Shown: positions 12,834-24,353 of the stretch, piece after piece | How positions within the stretch are numbered: position 1 is the stretch's first letter | How the letters are laid out: each line of letters opens with the position of its first letter | Source: Astragalus membranaceus | Lineage: Eukaryota; Streptophyta; Magnoliopsida; Fabales; Fabaceae | Direction of reading: 5' to 3' | NCBI GenBank assembly: GCA_039519185.1 | Contig: CM076848.1 | Span: 128,472,371 to 128,536,370 of the forward strand | DNA length: 64,000 nucleotides | Program-made: the position numbers and the translations under genes | The notes under the pieces: generated by a model | The model's database searches: none | The model's input: the letters and a program-made list of their open reading frames with translations, nothing else | What the model was told of the DNA's origin: nothing

Positions 12834-13667
12834 TTGTTGATTACTGTTTATTTTATTTCATTTAAAATGTTGAGTCTAATTTCTCTGTCTAGATACTTAG
12901 TTATTGTGTTGGACTTGTTGACGGTTTGTTTAAGTGTTGCAGAGAAGTTGTTTACGCGGGGGCAAAATTCGCAAGAATTGTTGTTTAACCCCGTGATTGA
13001 GAAAGCAGAAAAGGCAGACCGGAAGAAAGCTAAACTAGCAAGGCAACAAGCCAAAGGAGGGTCCCAGGTACACTCAACTGCAACCTCCATTCCGGAAGAT
13101 GAACCAAGGCAAGAGGAAGTTATGGCCGGAATCCCACTCACAAGACGCATTCTCAATGACTTTGGGAGGAGAAATCAGGGCGTCCAGGCTTACACATTCC
13201 GACCAGCATGGGCCGCTACCTCTGACATTAAGTCTTCTGTTCTCACTGCACTAAAATCAGAGCAGTTTGTAGGGTCAGATGCTGAAGACCCCATCCAACA
13301 CCTCTCCCATTTCCATGAGATTTGTGAAACCACCTATCCTGAGGGGGTTGATGAAAACTCCAAGAAAGTGCGCCTGTTTCCATTCACTCTAACAGGCCGG
13401 GCAAAAGATTGGCTGAACACTATCCCTCCAGGAACTGTCAATGCTTGGAGTGATCTTGAAAACAAGTACCTAGAACGATTCTTCCCTATCTCCAAGTTCA
13501 TCAAGAAGAGAACTGAAATCTTCAACTTTTCACAAGGGGATTCCGAGTCATTGTATGATTCCTGGGAAAGATTCAAGTTGTCAGTTCTGAAATGTCCTGG
13601 GCATGGCATAGAAGATTTTCTGCAGATGCAAACCTTCTGTTATGGATTGCACCCTCAAACCCGGATG
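12834..13667 (+). pseudogene. Athila-type gag, truncated by the duplication joint
   Basis: This is the same frame as 30249-31082, with the Gag core motif RAKDWLNTIPPGT and FQ-rich capsid helices ending at GLHPQTR. Homology stops at 13667. The open frame runs on to 14060, but those residues are antisense G2 integrase and are meaningless. The break is the novel joint of the 17.4-kb tandem duplication. Confidence 0.9.
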
Positions 13668-15225
13668 TCACGAAATCCATGGAAATACTATCCCACTTCC
13701 ACTCTGGAACATTCAACAGTTGCATCATCCCTGCAGGCTTCTGATGCTCGACTTTCGATTTCTGACAGGTCAAACACGAATACACAAACTGCGCCACGTC
13801 GCACTTCAACCCAGGCCACCAGAACATCTTTTTCAGATCTTGATACATCTTTGTCGCTCCCGGATGGATACTCAACTTACTTCTGTGGCCTTCCTCGAGA
13901 ATTGCCTTTCTCATTTCCTCATCTTCGGGAACACAAATTCTTCCACGATACCTCAATACATTCTGCGCATCTATCTCGAAGTCCTTATTCTCAGACTGAC
14001 CAATCCCACCCATCAGATCAACCAATTTCACGTCTAACTTCTGCGCTTCCCGGATACTAGTTATAAAACCGTTACCAATTTTCAACATACCCAACCTGAT
14101 ACTTCGAGGTGTGACCTCACAAACTAAACTCATGTCCCTGAATTGCTCAATTAACTCAAGTTCTCTAGCCATCAATGCCGACATGTGCAAAGTCTTCCGA
14201 CTCAAAGCATCTGCAACCACATTAGCTTTACCCGGGTGATAACTCAATTCAAAATCATAATCTTTCAATAGTTCTAACCACCGGCGCTGCCTCATATTCA
14301 ACTCCTTCTGATCGAACAGATACTGAAGGCCCTTGTGATCACTGAACACTTCGAACCTCGATCCATACAAATAATGTCTCCAGATTTTCAACGCGAATAC
14401 CACAGCAGCAAATTCCAAATCATGAGTAGGATAATTCTTTTCATGAGTTCTCAACTGTCTCGACGCATAAGCGACCACTTTCCCATTCTGCATAAGCACA
14501 CCACCCAAACCCATCTTGGACGCATCACAATAAACCACAAACGGTTCAACCGGATTAGGCAGGGTCAACACCGGAGACGTGGTCAACCTCTTCTTCAACT
14601 CATTGAAACTTTCTTCACATCGGTCATTCCAAATAAAAGCCCTACCCTTGCAAGTCAATTGGGTCAACGGCAGAGCCAACTTCGAGAACCCCTCAATGAA
14701 TCTTCTATAATAACCTGCTAGTCCCAGAAAACTCCTTATCTCAGTAACGGACTTCGGGGATTCCCACTGCAACACCGCATCAACCTTAGAAGGATCCACC
14801 GCAATTCCCTCACTAGAGATCACATGACCGAGAAAACTGACTTCTTTCAACCAAAACTCACACTTGGATAACTTCGCATATAACTTTCGATCCCTCAGAA
14901 TTTCCAACACCCACCTCAGATGTCTCGCATGCTCCTCTTCAGACTTAGAATAAATTAGAATATCATCAATGAAAACCACCACAAACTTATCCAAATACTC
15001 GCGAAAGATTTGGTTCATGTACCCCATGAATACCCCCGGCGCATTAGACACACCGAAAGGCATAACGGTATACTCATAGTGCCCATATCTTGTCCTAAAT
15101 GCCGTCTTTTGGATATCTTCATCCTTTACCTTGATCTGATGATAACCAGACCTTAAGTCAATCTTGCTAAATACTTTAGCACCCACCAACTGATCCATCA
15201 AATCGTCAATTCTCGGTAACGGGTA
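13668..15225 (-). pseudogene. G2 pol distal part: RT palm-RNase H-integrase N-terminus, cut by joint
   Basis: Read from 15225 downward, this continues the G2 polyprotein after an in-frame TAG (15226-15228, where relatives have Lys). RT has VFSKIDLRSGYHQ and catalytic FIDD (about codon 77-80 of the open frame). RNase H has VVYCDASKMGLGGVLMQ, VFSDHKGLQYLF and KANVVADALSRK. The integrase zinc finger has HRSKLSIHPG...CLTCQK, and the first core Asp lies in WDSISMDFV. G2 homology ends at 13668, right after that Asp. The open frame extends to 13573 only through antisense Athila gag. Close relatives of the protein are Tekay pol proteins such as G1. Confidence 0.92.
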
Positions 15226-15228
15226 CTA

Positions 15229-16251
15229 GTTCTTGATTGTAACTTTATTTAATTGACGATAGTCTACACACAACCTCATACTCCCATCTTTCTTTTTCAC
15301 CAACAACACTGGAGCTCCCCAAGGCGACACACTCGGTCTTACAAACTTCTTTTCTAATAAATCCTCAAGTTGCTTTTTCAATTCTGCCAACTCAGAAGCA
15401 GACATTCTATATGGTGTCATAGACACAGGCTTAGTGCCAGGAACTAGATCAATAGTAAACTCCACCTCCCTCTCTGGTGGTATATCCGGAATCTCGTCAG
15501 GAAACACCTCGGAAAACTCACACACCACCTGCAACTCCTCAATCTTTGCTTGGCTCTCAGCAGACAATGACGCTAACAGAGAAAACAGCTGAACCTCTTC
15601 TCTCATCACCCTGTGCAGCTGACCCGCAGATAGCAAACCAGACCTCTCTTCAGGCGAAGCAAAACTCACGGACCTTTCGCGACAGTCGATATGAACATGA
15701 TTATAAACTAACCAGTCCATACCCAGAATGACATCCATGCCACTCAGCGGAAAACAGATCAAATCAACTAAAAATTCTCTACCATATATAGATACAGGAC
15801 ATTTGGCACAAACAACGGAGGTAGTTACCGAACCCTTAGCTGGAGTGTCGATAACCATCTCTCTCAACATATCAGATAAGGCAAGACTTAGTTTCTCAAC
15901 ACATGCGGCAGCAATAAAACTATGGGTAGCACCAGTATCAACAATAGCAATAAGAGGAAAATTATTGATATAGCACGTACTTCGAATCTCATTCACCACG
16001 TCAGACTCAGCCAGAGCGAACACTTTTCCAAAAGACTTCTCCTTCTTGGGTTTTGAGCACTGTGTACTGATGTGACCACTCTCCCCACAATTAAAGCATA
16101 CCACCTCTTTCTTATCACAGCTGGAAGATATGTGCCCCTCTTTCCCACACCGATAACATCTCTTCTTATCCCCGCTTGGGCAATCTGGACTCTTATGACC
16201 TGCTCTCCCACACGTGTAACAAGTAATACTGGCTACAGCATCTCCCCCACT
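15229..16251 (-). pseudogene. G2 zinc knuckles, protease and RT fingers
   Basis: This is in the same frame as the gag upstream and the pol downstream, bounded by a TGA (16252-16254) and a TAG (15226-15228). It begins with three consecutive CCHC knuckles (CYTCGRAGHKSPDC, CYRCGKEGHISSSC, CFNCGESGHISTQC). The protease follows with catalytic AIVDTGATHSFI and the flap/ILGMDWL segment. The start of RT has PWGAPVLLVKKKDGSMRLCVDYRQLNKVTIKN. Removing the two stops would leave one continuous gag-pol frame, so the element decayed by point mutation rather than deletion on this side. Confidence 0.92.
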
Positions 16252-16254
16252 TCA

Positions 16255-16980
16255 CTTAGACCCACCAACAAACTTCCCTTTGCCCTTACCAGCAGACACC
16301 TCATATGGCTTACCACGACTCGAGAAGTTCTTTTGCTTTTCTTTCATAACTCTGGAGAAGGCATTACTGTCCTCCTCATAAATCCGGCAGCTATCAACCA
16401 ACAGAGAGAACACACGAATTTGTTGATACCCTATGGCTTTCTTAATATCAGCACGCAACCCATTTTCGAACTTAATGCATTTGGAGAACTCAGCACCCTC
16501 CCCATCATAGTGTGGATAAAACTTGGACAGCTCAGTAAATTTCGCAGCATATTCAGTTACAGACATGTTACCTTGTTCAAGCCTCAGAAACTCAACCTCT
16601 TTCTTTCCGCGGACATCTTCCGGATAGTATTTCCTCCTGAATTCCCCCTCGAACACAGCCCAAGCAATTTCCCCATTGGCGACCGTCAACCTCTGCCTAG
16701 CCGCCATCCACCAGTCATCAGCCTCTTTCTTCAACATGTGCGTACCATAACGAACCTTCTGAGCATCGGTACAATCCATAACGCGGAAGATCCGCTCCAT
16801 CTCTCTCAGCCACTCAAGGGCACCATCAGGGTTATACCCGCCTTCAAAAGCAGGAGGGTTCTCTCGCTGGAAAGTATCCAAACTGCGCATCCCAGCATCA
16901 CCAGCACCAGGCATGTTGCCCACAACCCCAGCTATAGCCTGCAAAGCAGCAGCAAGTGCAGCATCGTTCCGTCCTGCCAT
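16255..16980 (-). pseudogene. G2 Gag capsid
   Basis: Retrotransposon Gag of about 242 codons starting at MAGRNDAALAAAL. It has the Gag core ADDWWMAARQRL and the FRRKYYPEDVRGKKEVEFL / MSVTEYAAKFTELSKFYPHY helices typical of Tekay Gag. It stops at TGA 16252-16254, which interrupts the usual fusion to the zinc knuckles. An in-frame ATG lies further upstream (17031), but it is in the leader near the primer site and is not favoured. Confidence 0.9.
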
Positions 16981-17078
16981 TCTAACACTGCAACAGAAAA
17001 CAGAATTTAAATACGAGTAACAAAACATCAAATGCTACTCAACTTGACAACTCGACCACCGGCCGGATAGACCGAACT

Positions 17079-17090
17079 GCTCTGATACCA
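17079..17090 (-). promoter_or_regulatory. Primer binding site of G2
   Basis: On the minus strand TGGTATCAGAGC (initiator-Met tRNA type) lies four bases from the LTR edge at 17095. Confidence 0.92.
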
Positions 17091-17094
17091 CTAA

Positions 17095-19292
17095 TGTAAC
17101 ACCCCTTTTCTACCCCTCAATTTACACGTCGTTATCGGAGTAATTTCCTTTTTAAAAAACATTATTTTAATTGATAGAAAAGAAATGCCACATCGTCATA
17201 AGAAACTCATCGTTTGCACTCATTAAAGTTTGTGCAACAACCACCGTCATAAAAATTAAACCTCATAAAACAACACGTCCAAGCGGAATTAAGATAATAA
17301 CTCACTAAGCCTCTCCAACACATCTCATATTCTCGACATAGCCATTAAACAGTTAATTAACACATAACAAGCTTCAACTACGCCCCCTAGGTGCTACAGT
17401 ATCAGAGAGCGACTCGACAGACATCCCAATAGCTATCACAGAAGGCAGCAAGACCTTCACTCGCAGTTACCTGCAGCGTTACCACAATAGAGCAACATTT
17501 CAAGCAGAAGGGGTGAGAATTTCAACGAAACATAATCAAGCACATAGTAGAGTAATGAAGACAAACAATCGAACAACATCATTATCAACACCACATCATC
17601 ATCGCCAAACACCAACTCAACCACAATTTGCCAACAAGTCACAGTCATGAATTTGCATGATAATGCAACCCACACCTGGGTATATGCATGATGGTACCAT
17701 ACTCGTCATAATAAGCCACTAGGGGCACACCGTCGTCATTAAGAGGCCGAAGCCTATTCGTCACAATGTGCACATGCTATGAGACTCTATGGACGCATGT
17801 GCAATTTCACCAAAAGAAAAGACACTCACCTGGAGTACTCATCATCATCTTCATAAAACACTCATAGAGTGTATTCGTCGTAATTTATCACATTCACATT
17901 ACAGCATCATTATAATCATACCCATCGAGTATATTCGTCACAAATCACCATAATTCATGTTACATCGTCATCATACATATCACCTTTGAAATTTGGGTAA
18001 CAACACGTTTAGAGTTTAGAAAAACGTCCTGTTTTAATTTATAAAACATCACATCTTAATTTGAAGGACATCACATTTTAAATTCGGAAAAACACCACAC
18101 TTTCAAACTCGGGAAAAACACTACATTTGAATTGGGAGACGTCACATTTTTATTAGTGGAAACATCACATTTTTATGGAGGGAACATCATATTTTTGTGG
18201 AGAAAACATCACCTTTAAAAACTGAGAAAACAGTGTGAAAACAGCAATAAAACTGTGGGAAAACAACAAGAAAACAGTGGGAAACAGTGACTCGCGCTTG
18301 AAGCGCGAGCTGGGCGCAACTGAGGCGCGATTGGGCAGCAACAGCATGCCACAGTGCAGTGCGCTTGCGCCTGGAGCGCGACTGCAGCGCGAGCGACGCG
18401 CGAATGGACAGCAACAGTGCAACGTGCAGAAAATTCAGAAAAACTTAATTCTTCGCCCAACCCGATCACATCACAATTCTTTTCCGCACATCACCAACAC
18501 CAAAAACACGTTTCATTCACCAAATCAATCATCAAGTCTCACTAATGGTTCATCAAAGAACACCAACAATTCATCAACATAAATCATCAAATTTTAATCA
18601 AGGACCATCGAATTTTCATTCCAACAAATCATCAAATTCTTTAAATAACATCAATTTCATCAACAATATCAATTCCCACAAACCCCACAAAACCCCACTA
18701 TATACCCAATCATGTTAAACCGAAACGCTCACCCTTACCTCGAATATGAATGATCTGAAGAAGGCGAGTGGAAGCACGAACAAAATCACAACAACACAAC
18801 GATCAGCTCGCGATCCTTCTTCCTTCGAAACCGTAGCCACGCCCACTTCCTTGATCAATGAGGAATCAACACAACGGAGATTAGGGCTCGAAGGCTACAA
18901 CGTTAGGAAAGGAAGAAAAATGACGTGGAAGGATTAAGAACTCTTACCTAACAAAACTCGAGAAAATTCCCTTCCTTCCTCTTCTCCTCAGCGCCGTACG
19001 ATGCTCTCTCTTCTCACTCTTTCAATTTTCGTTCTCTTTCTCTGATGCAAGGAGTGAGGCGCAAAACCCTAATCCCTTAGCTTCAGGAGCCTCAGGAGCG
19101 CCTAAGCTATTGGGCGTGGCTTCCTGGGCCATTCTTCACCACCCCTGAGTTGCCAACATCACCCCCAATACTCGTTCCACTTCCTGAACCACGCCCATCA
19201 TTTTAATTAATTTAATCACGCTTCAACTAAAAATTAATAATTCAACTTATCAAATTAATTAAATTAATTAAATTATTTTTCGGGGTGTTACA
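17095..19292 (-). repeat. Complete 5' LTR of G2
   Basis: This 2,198-bp LTR has ends TGTAACACCCC...GGGGTGTTACA and sits between the G2 primer site and relic H. Its flank in H is AAAGG, but the matching duplication at the 3' LTR lies outside the window. On the minus strand a GC-rich patch (about 18295-18415) separates AT-rich halves. Many CATCACA/ATCATCA-like repeats fill the U5 side. Confidence 0.93.
17471..18738 (-). other. Predicted leader intron inside the G2 LTR
   Basis: On the minus strand the donor TTCGAG|GTAAGGG and the acceptor GGTAACGCTGCAG| define a 1,268-nt intron within the LTR. The same donor and acceptor sequences are kept in G4, though the bases between are unlike. This is a sequence-based prediction; no transcript evidence was available. 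Confidence 0.4.
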
Positions 19293-20921
19293 AAAGGCAC
19301 AGCTTCAACTGTGAAACATGAACAACATTATGAAGTCCAGAATCAGCTGGTAACTCAAGCTGGTAAGCAACACTTCCAATTCTATCAAGGACTTTATAAG
19401 GGCCATATTATTTGGGGTCTAGCTTGTGAAATGCCTGATTTCTTAAGGAGAATTGTCTATATGGCTGTTACTTCATAAACAAAAAGTCTCCAATACCAAA
19501 CTGCCTGTCACTATGATGTCTGTCAGCCTGTTGCTTCATACAGTTCTGAGCCCTGGTGAAATGGAACTTAAGAAGCTTTATAGCCTCCTCTCTCGCAGCA
19601 AGAAAAGGATCCACGGTGAGAGAAGTAGACTCCCCAGGTAAGTAGGGAAGATGAGTTGGAGGAGCTTGCCCAAAAACTACCTCATATGGAGTGCTTTGAA
19701 TGGGTGAATGAAAGGTGGTGTTGTACCACCACTTTGCCAGTGAGAGCCAATTGCTCCAAGTTGTACCACCCCTTATCGTTTTGGGGGTGATAAGCACTGG
19801 ATCCCTTTCCAGATCCCCAATGACTGACTTGGTCACAGGATCAGATTCCCATGTGGACTTAATTTGCTGCATCAAATCATTCTGTACAGTATTTAGAATG
19901 AGAGTCATTAACTCCGCTCCTTCTATTCTAGACAAGGCATCAGCAGCCTTGTTTTCTCTCCCTTCTTTGTAGATGATCTCAAACTCAAAACCCATCAACT
20001 TGGCCACCCAAGCTTGTTGAAAGGGAGTATTCAGCCTCTTCTCAAGGATATGCTTTATACTTTTCAGATCAGTCTTAATGATGAAGGGCTTTAGAGCTAA
20101 GTAAGTACTCCATTTTTGAACTGCATATATACAATAGCAAGGAGATCCTTCTCATAAATTGAGAGAGCTTGTTGTCTTGGCCGAAGGGATTTCCTGATGT
20201 AGGCTATGGGATGATTGTCTTGCATGAGTACTGCACCTATCCCCTTGCCAGAGGCATCAGTTTCCAGCACAAACACTTTGGAAAAATCTGGTAAAGCAAG
20301 AACTGGAGCCATAGTCAATGTTTGTTTCAGCTGCTGGAAGGACACAGTTGCAGAATTAGACCATTCAAAGCATTCTTTCTTTAGCAGATCAGTGAGGGGC
20401 TTAGCCAGCTTGCCAAAATCTTTAACAAAATTCCTATATTACCCTGCTAGTCCCAAAAATCCTTCGTTACCCCTATATTCACACACTACCTTGATCTTGG
20501 CTGAATCAGTTGGCATTCCTTGTTTAGATATAAAGTGGCCCAAATACTTCACTCTTGTAGTAACAAAATGGCACTTAGATTGATTAACGAACAAATGCTT
20601 AGCTCTCACATCATCAAAGAATAACTACAAATTTCCTCAGGTGTTGAACATGTGCCTGCAAGGAACAACTATACACCAAAATATCATCTAAAAATATAAT
20701 TACAAATTTCCTCAAGAAAGCATGGAACAAATGAATCATCGGAGCTTGGAAAGATGCAGGAGCATTAGTGAGGCCAAATGGCATCACTAGGTATTCAAAG
20801 TGGCCACTGTGAGTTTTGAAGGCAGTTTTGAATTCCTCCCCTTCACTCATTCTCAGTTGATGATATCCAGACCTTAGATCCAATTTAGAAAAAACAGCAG
20901 CACCCCCTAACTCATCCATAA
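19293..20921 (-). pseudogene. Relic H, middle segment (right copy)
   Basis: The sequence equals 1878-3506. Here the far side of the G1 insertion is also present. The RT frame stops at MDELGG next to 20921 and resumes with VKDRFPIPLIEDLM at 37254-37213, and CATAA is on both sides (20917-20921, 37213-37217). This proves that H was the target of G1. Confidence 0.88.
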
Positions 20922-23494
20922 TGTAACAACCTAGTATTTCTAACATGTAGAGAGACCGAAGATGCACAGATTTCGGAAATTCAGAGGACACAGTTTCTGT
21001 TTCAAGTATTGGACGTACAAACTTTTTCCGAAATAAAAACATAATCGGAATAACATTACTTCATAAATAGAAGTTTACCGGTTCCATACCGAATGGATCA
21101 CAATATCCAAGTCCAAATACCAAACGGAAACATAAAACGGTTCATATAACTCATAATCAATACAAGTTTATACAACCAATAGGACAACAAAAGAACAAAG
21201 GAGAAAATGACTAAGTCTTCAGCACCTCCAAGAGTATATCAACTACTCGTGCACAATAGTCTTCCTTTTTCCCTGCTTCTCTGAAAAACAACAAATATGG
21301 ATTGGGTGAGATAACATTATCTCAGTGAGTCCTACCGTGCCCCTCTCTGACACTCGATTCAATTTATTAAACCGTTAACAATGTTTAATTAGATACCACT
21401 AGCTATAATCGAAATGCCAAGCAAATCGTGTTCTCAGTTATATTTTAATAGCTTAGCTTAAACCGACTGCACAATTGCTAATCCCGGTAGCTAGAGCTTA
21501 ACATTGGCCGACTGCACAACTGCTAATGCTGGCAATGTTAACTTATAAGCAAAAACTTAGCACAAGCCGACTACACAACGGCCAATCCCGGCAACCCGTG
21601 AGTTGCCCACGCCAAAACACATTCAGGGCCTAGGTAAGGGGTCATGACTACCCTCCCTAGTATGCTACTTGTCAGGTCATCACCCAATGCAATACGTATG
21701 ACAATACGCATCATATTCTCGAGAGTTAGATAATTTATATCTTCTTTTTCATTTTGATCACCAAAGGATCAATCACATAAGCTCATTAGATAATTTATAT
21801 CTTTTCGATCTATAACCCGTTTTGAGGAATTCATAATTTAGACCTCCGGCATTATAATCACTTTCATTTGACATATATAAACATATATATTTAATCAGTC
21901 CATCAGTCGGTGTACTCACACGCGTACTAGGGTTTCGGTTTTTCGATCAAATGGGCTTTCAAAGCTCTTTTTCAAAATTATGAGTTGAACAAGTTCAAAA
22001 TGAGGTTTTCAGTAAGGCAATCCCTTTTTAAATGATTGAAAAAAAGATTAGAAAAGGTTCGGAATCAAACGGAGCGACAAAACGAGAAAACGGAAGTCGG
22101 TAACAGAAGCTCACGCACGGTCCGTGCCCAGGGGCGCACGACCCGTGCGTGATTTATTAAAATCACCCAGCCAAACCGAAAGGGGCGCACGATCCGTGCC
22201 CAGGGGCGCACGACCCGTGCGTCCCGTTTTATTTCCAATTCATCCAACCCGAAGCAGGTGCACGATCCGTGCCCAGGGGCGCACGGTCCGTGCGACCTGT
22301 GTCTGTTACCAAAATTTCACATATTTCTCATTTTCGCTCTCCGTTCTCGCCCAATTCGATTTCTAATTTCGATCACCTGAAACTCAGAAAAATTCCAACT
22401 ATTCCAGAATATAAATATAAGTTATTTCATTTCAACGATTTAATCAAAACTCTCATTAAACCGTAAAACACCGTTTTGACTCAAAAACGCTTTTCGGTTC
22501 TAAGTCTTTCGAAAACGGAATGATTGCCTTATTATTTGAAACAAACATAGTTTTCAGAATACACGAAAATGTCCCTAATCCGTGAGTAGAACTCACCTTT
22601 ACACCGAAGTCTGAGAGTTGGGCCGAGAGACGAAATCGTCGAACCGAAAACAACGAACTATCCCCGCTTAGAAACTGAATTCGAATGAGGATGATGGCTT
22701 CCTTTCTCTCAAACTGAAACAGCAACCCAAATCTTCCACAACTTCCTCCAAATCGAAATGCAAGCTTGAGATTTCCCCCTCTTAATTAGCAAAACTGAAC
22801 ATGCAAAGGAAGTGGCAGCTCAAAACTCCATTGTCTTCACCCTTGGAGCTTCAAGCTTCGAAAATGGAGCAAGGGATAGGAGTAGAATCAGACTTCAAAA
22901 AATAGGTTCATTGGATTCAGAATTGAAAATGGAGTGGGATGGAAGAGAAACCACTTACATGCAACAAGGATTTGAGATGAGTCCCTCCTTCCTCCTCTTC
23001 TCCTCCTCCACGCCCCCTCCTTCTCCTTTCTTTCTTATTTTCAGCTTTTGCTCCTTTCTTTCTGAAATGAGGGGTGACTAAGTGTGAGGGTGAGGCTGGT
23101 CTGGTGGGTATATGGGCTGGGGGGTTTAAATGATGGGGAAAAGACCAAACTACCCCTAGCCCATTAAGTCATAGGTTAGGTGTCAAATTTTCTCTTCGGT
23201 ACAAAACCTCTTGATTAATCCGGTTCCGATCCGAAATTCCTCAATTCTTTCGGTTCGTAAATAATTATAACCTTCATAATTATATTTTAATAACTAGGGG
23301 TGTGAAAAGACAGATTTGCCCTTCGGGTCCGATTCCTCATTTTACTATGAATAGGCCACCCTTTAATGGAGAATAGGTTTTCTTGATAATTTTCCCGTCA
23401 CATAAATCCCCGAGACACGACCAATTATTCCCACAAATAATTAATCGGTCTTAGGTATCATAGTACGAGTCTTTAGAAAATTAGGGATGTTACA
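20922..23494 (-). repeat. G1 3' LTR (right copy)
   Basis: This is identical to the LTR at 3507-6079 as far as compared. It ends TTACA at 23494 and is followed by the polypurine tract (23496-23509). It holds the intact version of the site where the 5' LTR took the Athila insertion. Confidence 0.94.
21281..22596 (-). other. Predicted leader intron inside the G1 LTR
   Basis: On the minus strand the donor GTAAAG|GTGAGTTCTACTC and the acceptor TTTGTTGTTTTTCAG|AGAAGCAGGG bound 1,316 nt. The donor and acceptor contexts recur in G3 (42151-43346) and G5 (58432-59532), although the sequence between them has diverged. The equivalent acceptor is also present in the orphan LTR piece at 38508-38510. Prediction only. 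Confidence 0.45.
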
Positions 23495-23543
23495 ATCACC
23501 CCAACTTTTAAATATTTTGTCCTCAAAATTGACAAGGCGTACC

Positions 23544-24347
23544 TCAATTGAAGAGATATGGGTATCGAGTCCGCATGTCATCTTCCAGCTCCCAGGTAGC
23601 TTCCTCGATTGGGAATCCATCCCAAACCACTTTGACAATCGGAATAGTCCTTGAACGCAGAGTCTTCATACCACGCTCCAAGATATAACTAGGATAAGGT
23701 TGAAATGACAAATCCGGTCGCAGGTCAATGGTATCAACACTCAACGGTTGATGCAGATCGGGAACATACTTCCTCAACTGAGACACGTGGAACACATCAT
23801 GGAGGTTTGATAGGGCCGGAGACAATGCGAGGCGATAGGCAACTGGCCCAATCTGCTCGATGATTTGGAAAGGTCCAACATATCGAGGACTGAGCTTCTT
23901 CGCTCGCAAGGCTCTCCCAGTGCCTATGGTTGGAGAAACTTTCAAGAACACATGATCACCAACCTCAAACTCCAGCGGTCTCCTTCGGTTGTCGGCGTAG
24001 CTCTTTTGCCGACTCTGAGCAACCTTCATCCTTTCTCGAATTAACTTAATCTTCTCCGTAGTCTCGCGAACCATATCAGGTCCCAAAAACTTATCTTCAC
24101 CAATCTCCCACCAACACAACAGAGTTCTACACTTCCTACCATAAAGTGCTTCAAACGGTGCCATTCCAATGCTGGAGTGGTAACTGTTGTTGTAGGAGAA
24201 TTCTACTAATGGAAGATGATCCTCCCATTTTCTCCCACTGTCGAGCACACAAGCCCGAAGCATGTCCTCAAGAGTCTGGATAGTCCTCTCCGTCTGAGGA
24301 TGATAAGCAGTGCTAACCAGCACCCTTGTTCCCAAAGCTTCATTCAA
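23544..24347 (-). pseudogene. G1 integrase C-terminal half plus chromodomain (right copy)
   Basis: This is the continuation of G1 pol beyond the UGA at 24354-24356. In integrase it would help insert cDNA. The GPF module and the chromodomain (VKVVWDGFPIEEATWELED) normally steer integration toward marked chromatin. The region from the catalytic Glu (HPQTERT) onward looks intact, apart from four residues missing just before that Glu. It is unlikely to be translated, because its own start is only an internal Met. Confidence 0.9.
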
Positions 24348-24353
24348 TGCTCT

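Noticed and set aside
13668..14060. C-terminal half of the 408-codon plus-strand frame
   Set aside because: It is the antisense of G2 integrase/RNase H reached through the duplication joint. Gag homology ends at 13667.
13668..17094. A biosynthetic, defence or other novel gene system hidden in the nest
   Set aside because: Every long frame with conserved motifs is accounted for by retrotransposon Gag, protease, RT, RNase H, integrase or chromodomain. No cellular gene family was recognised on either strand.
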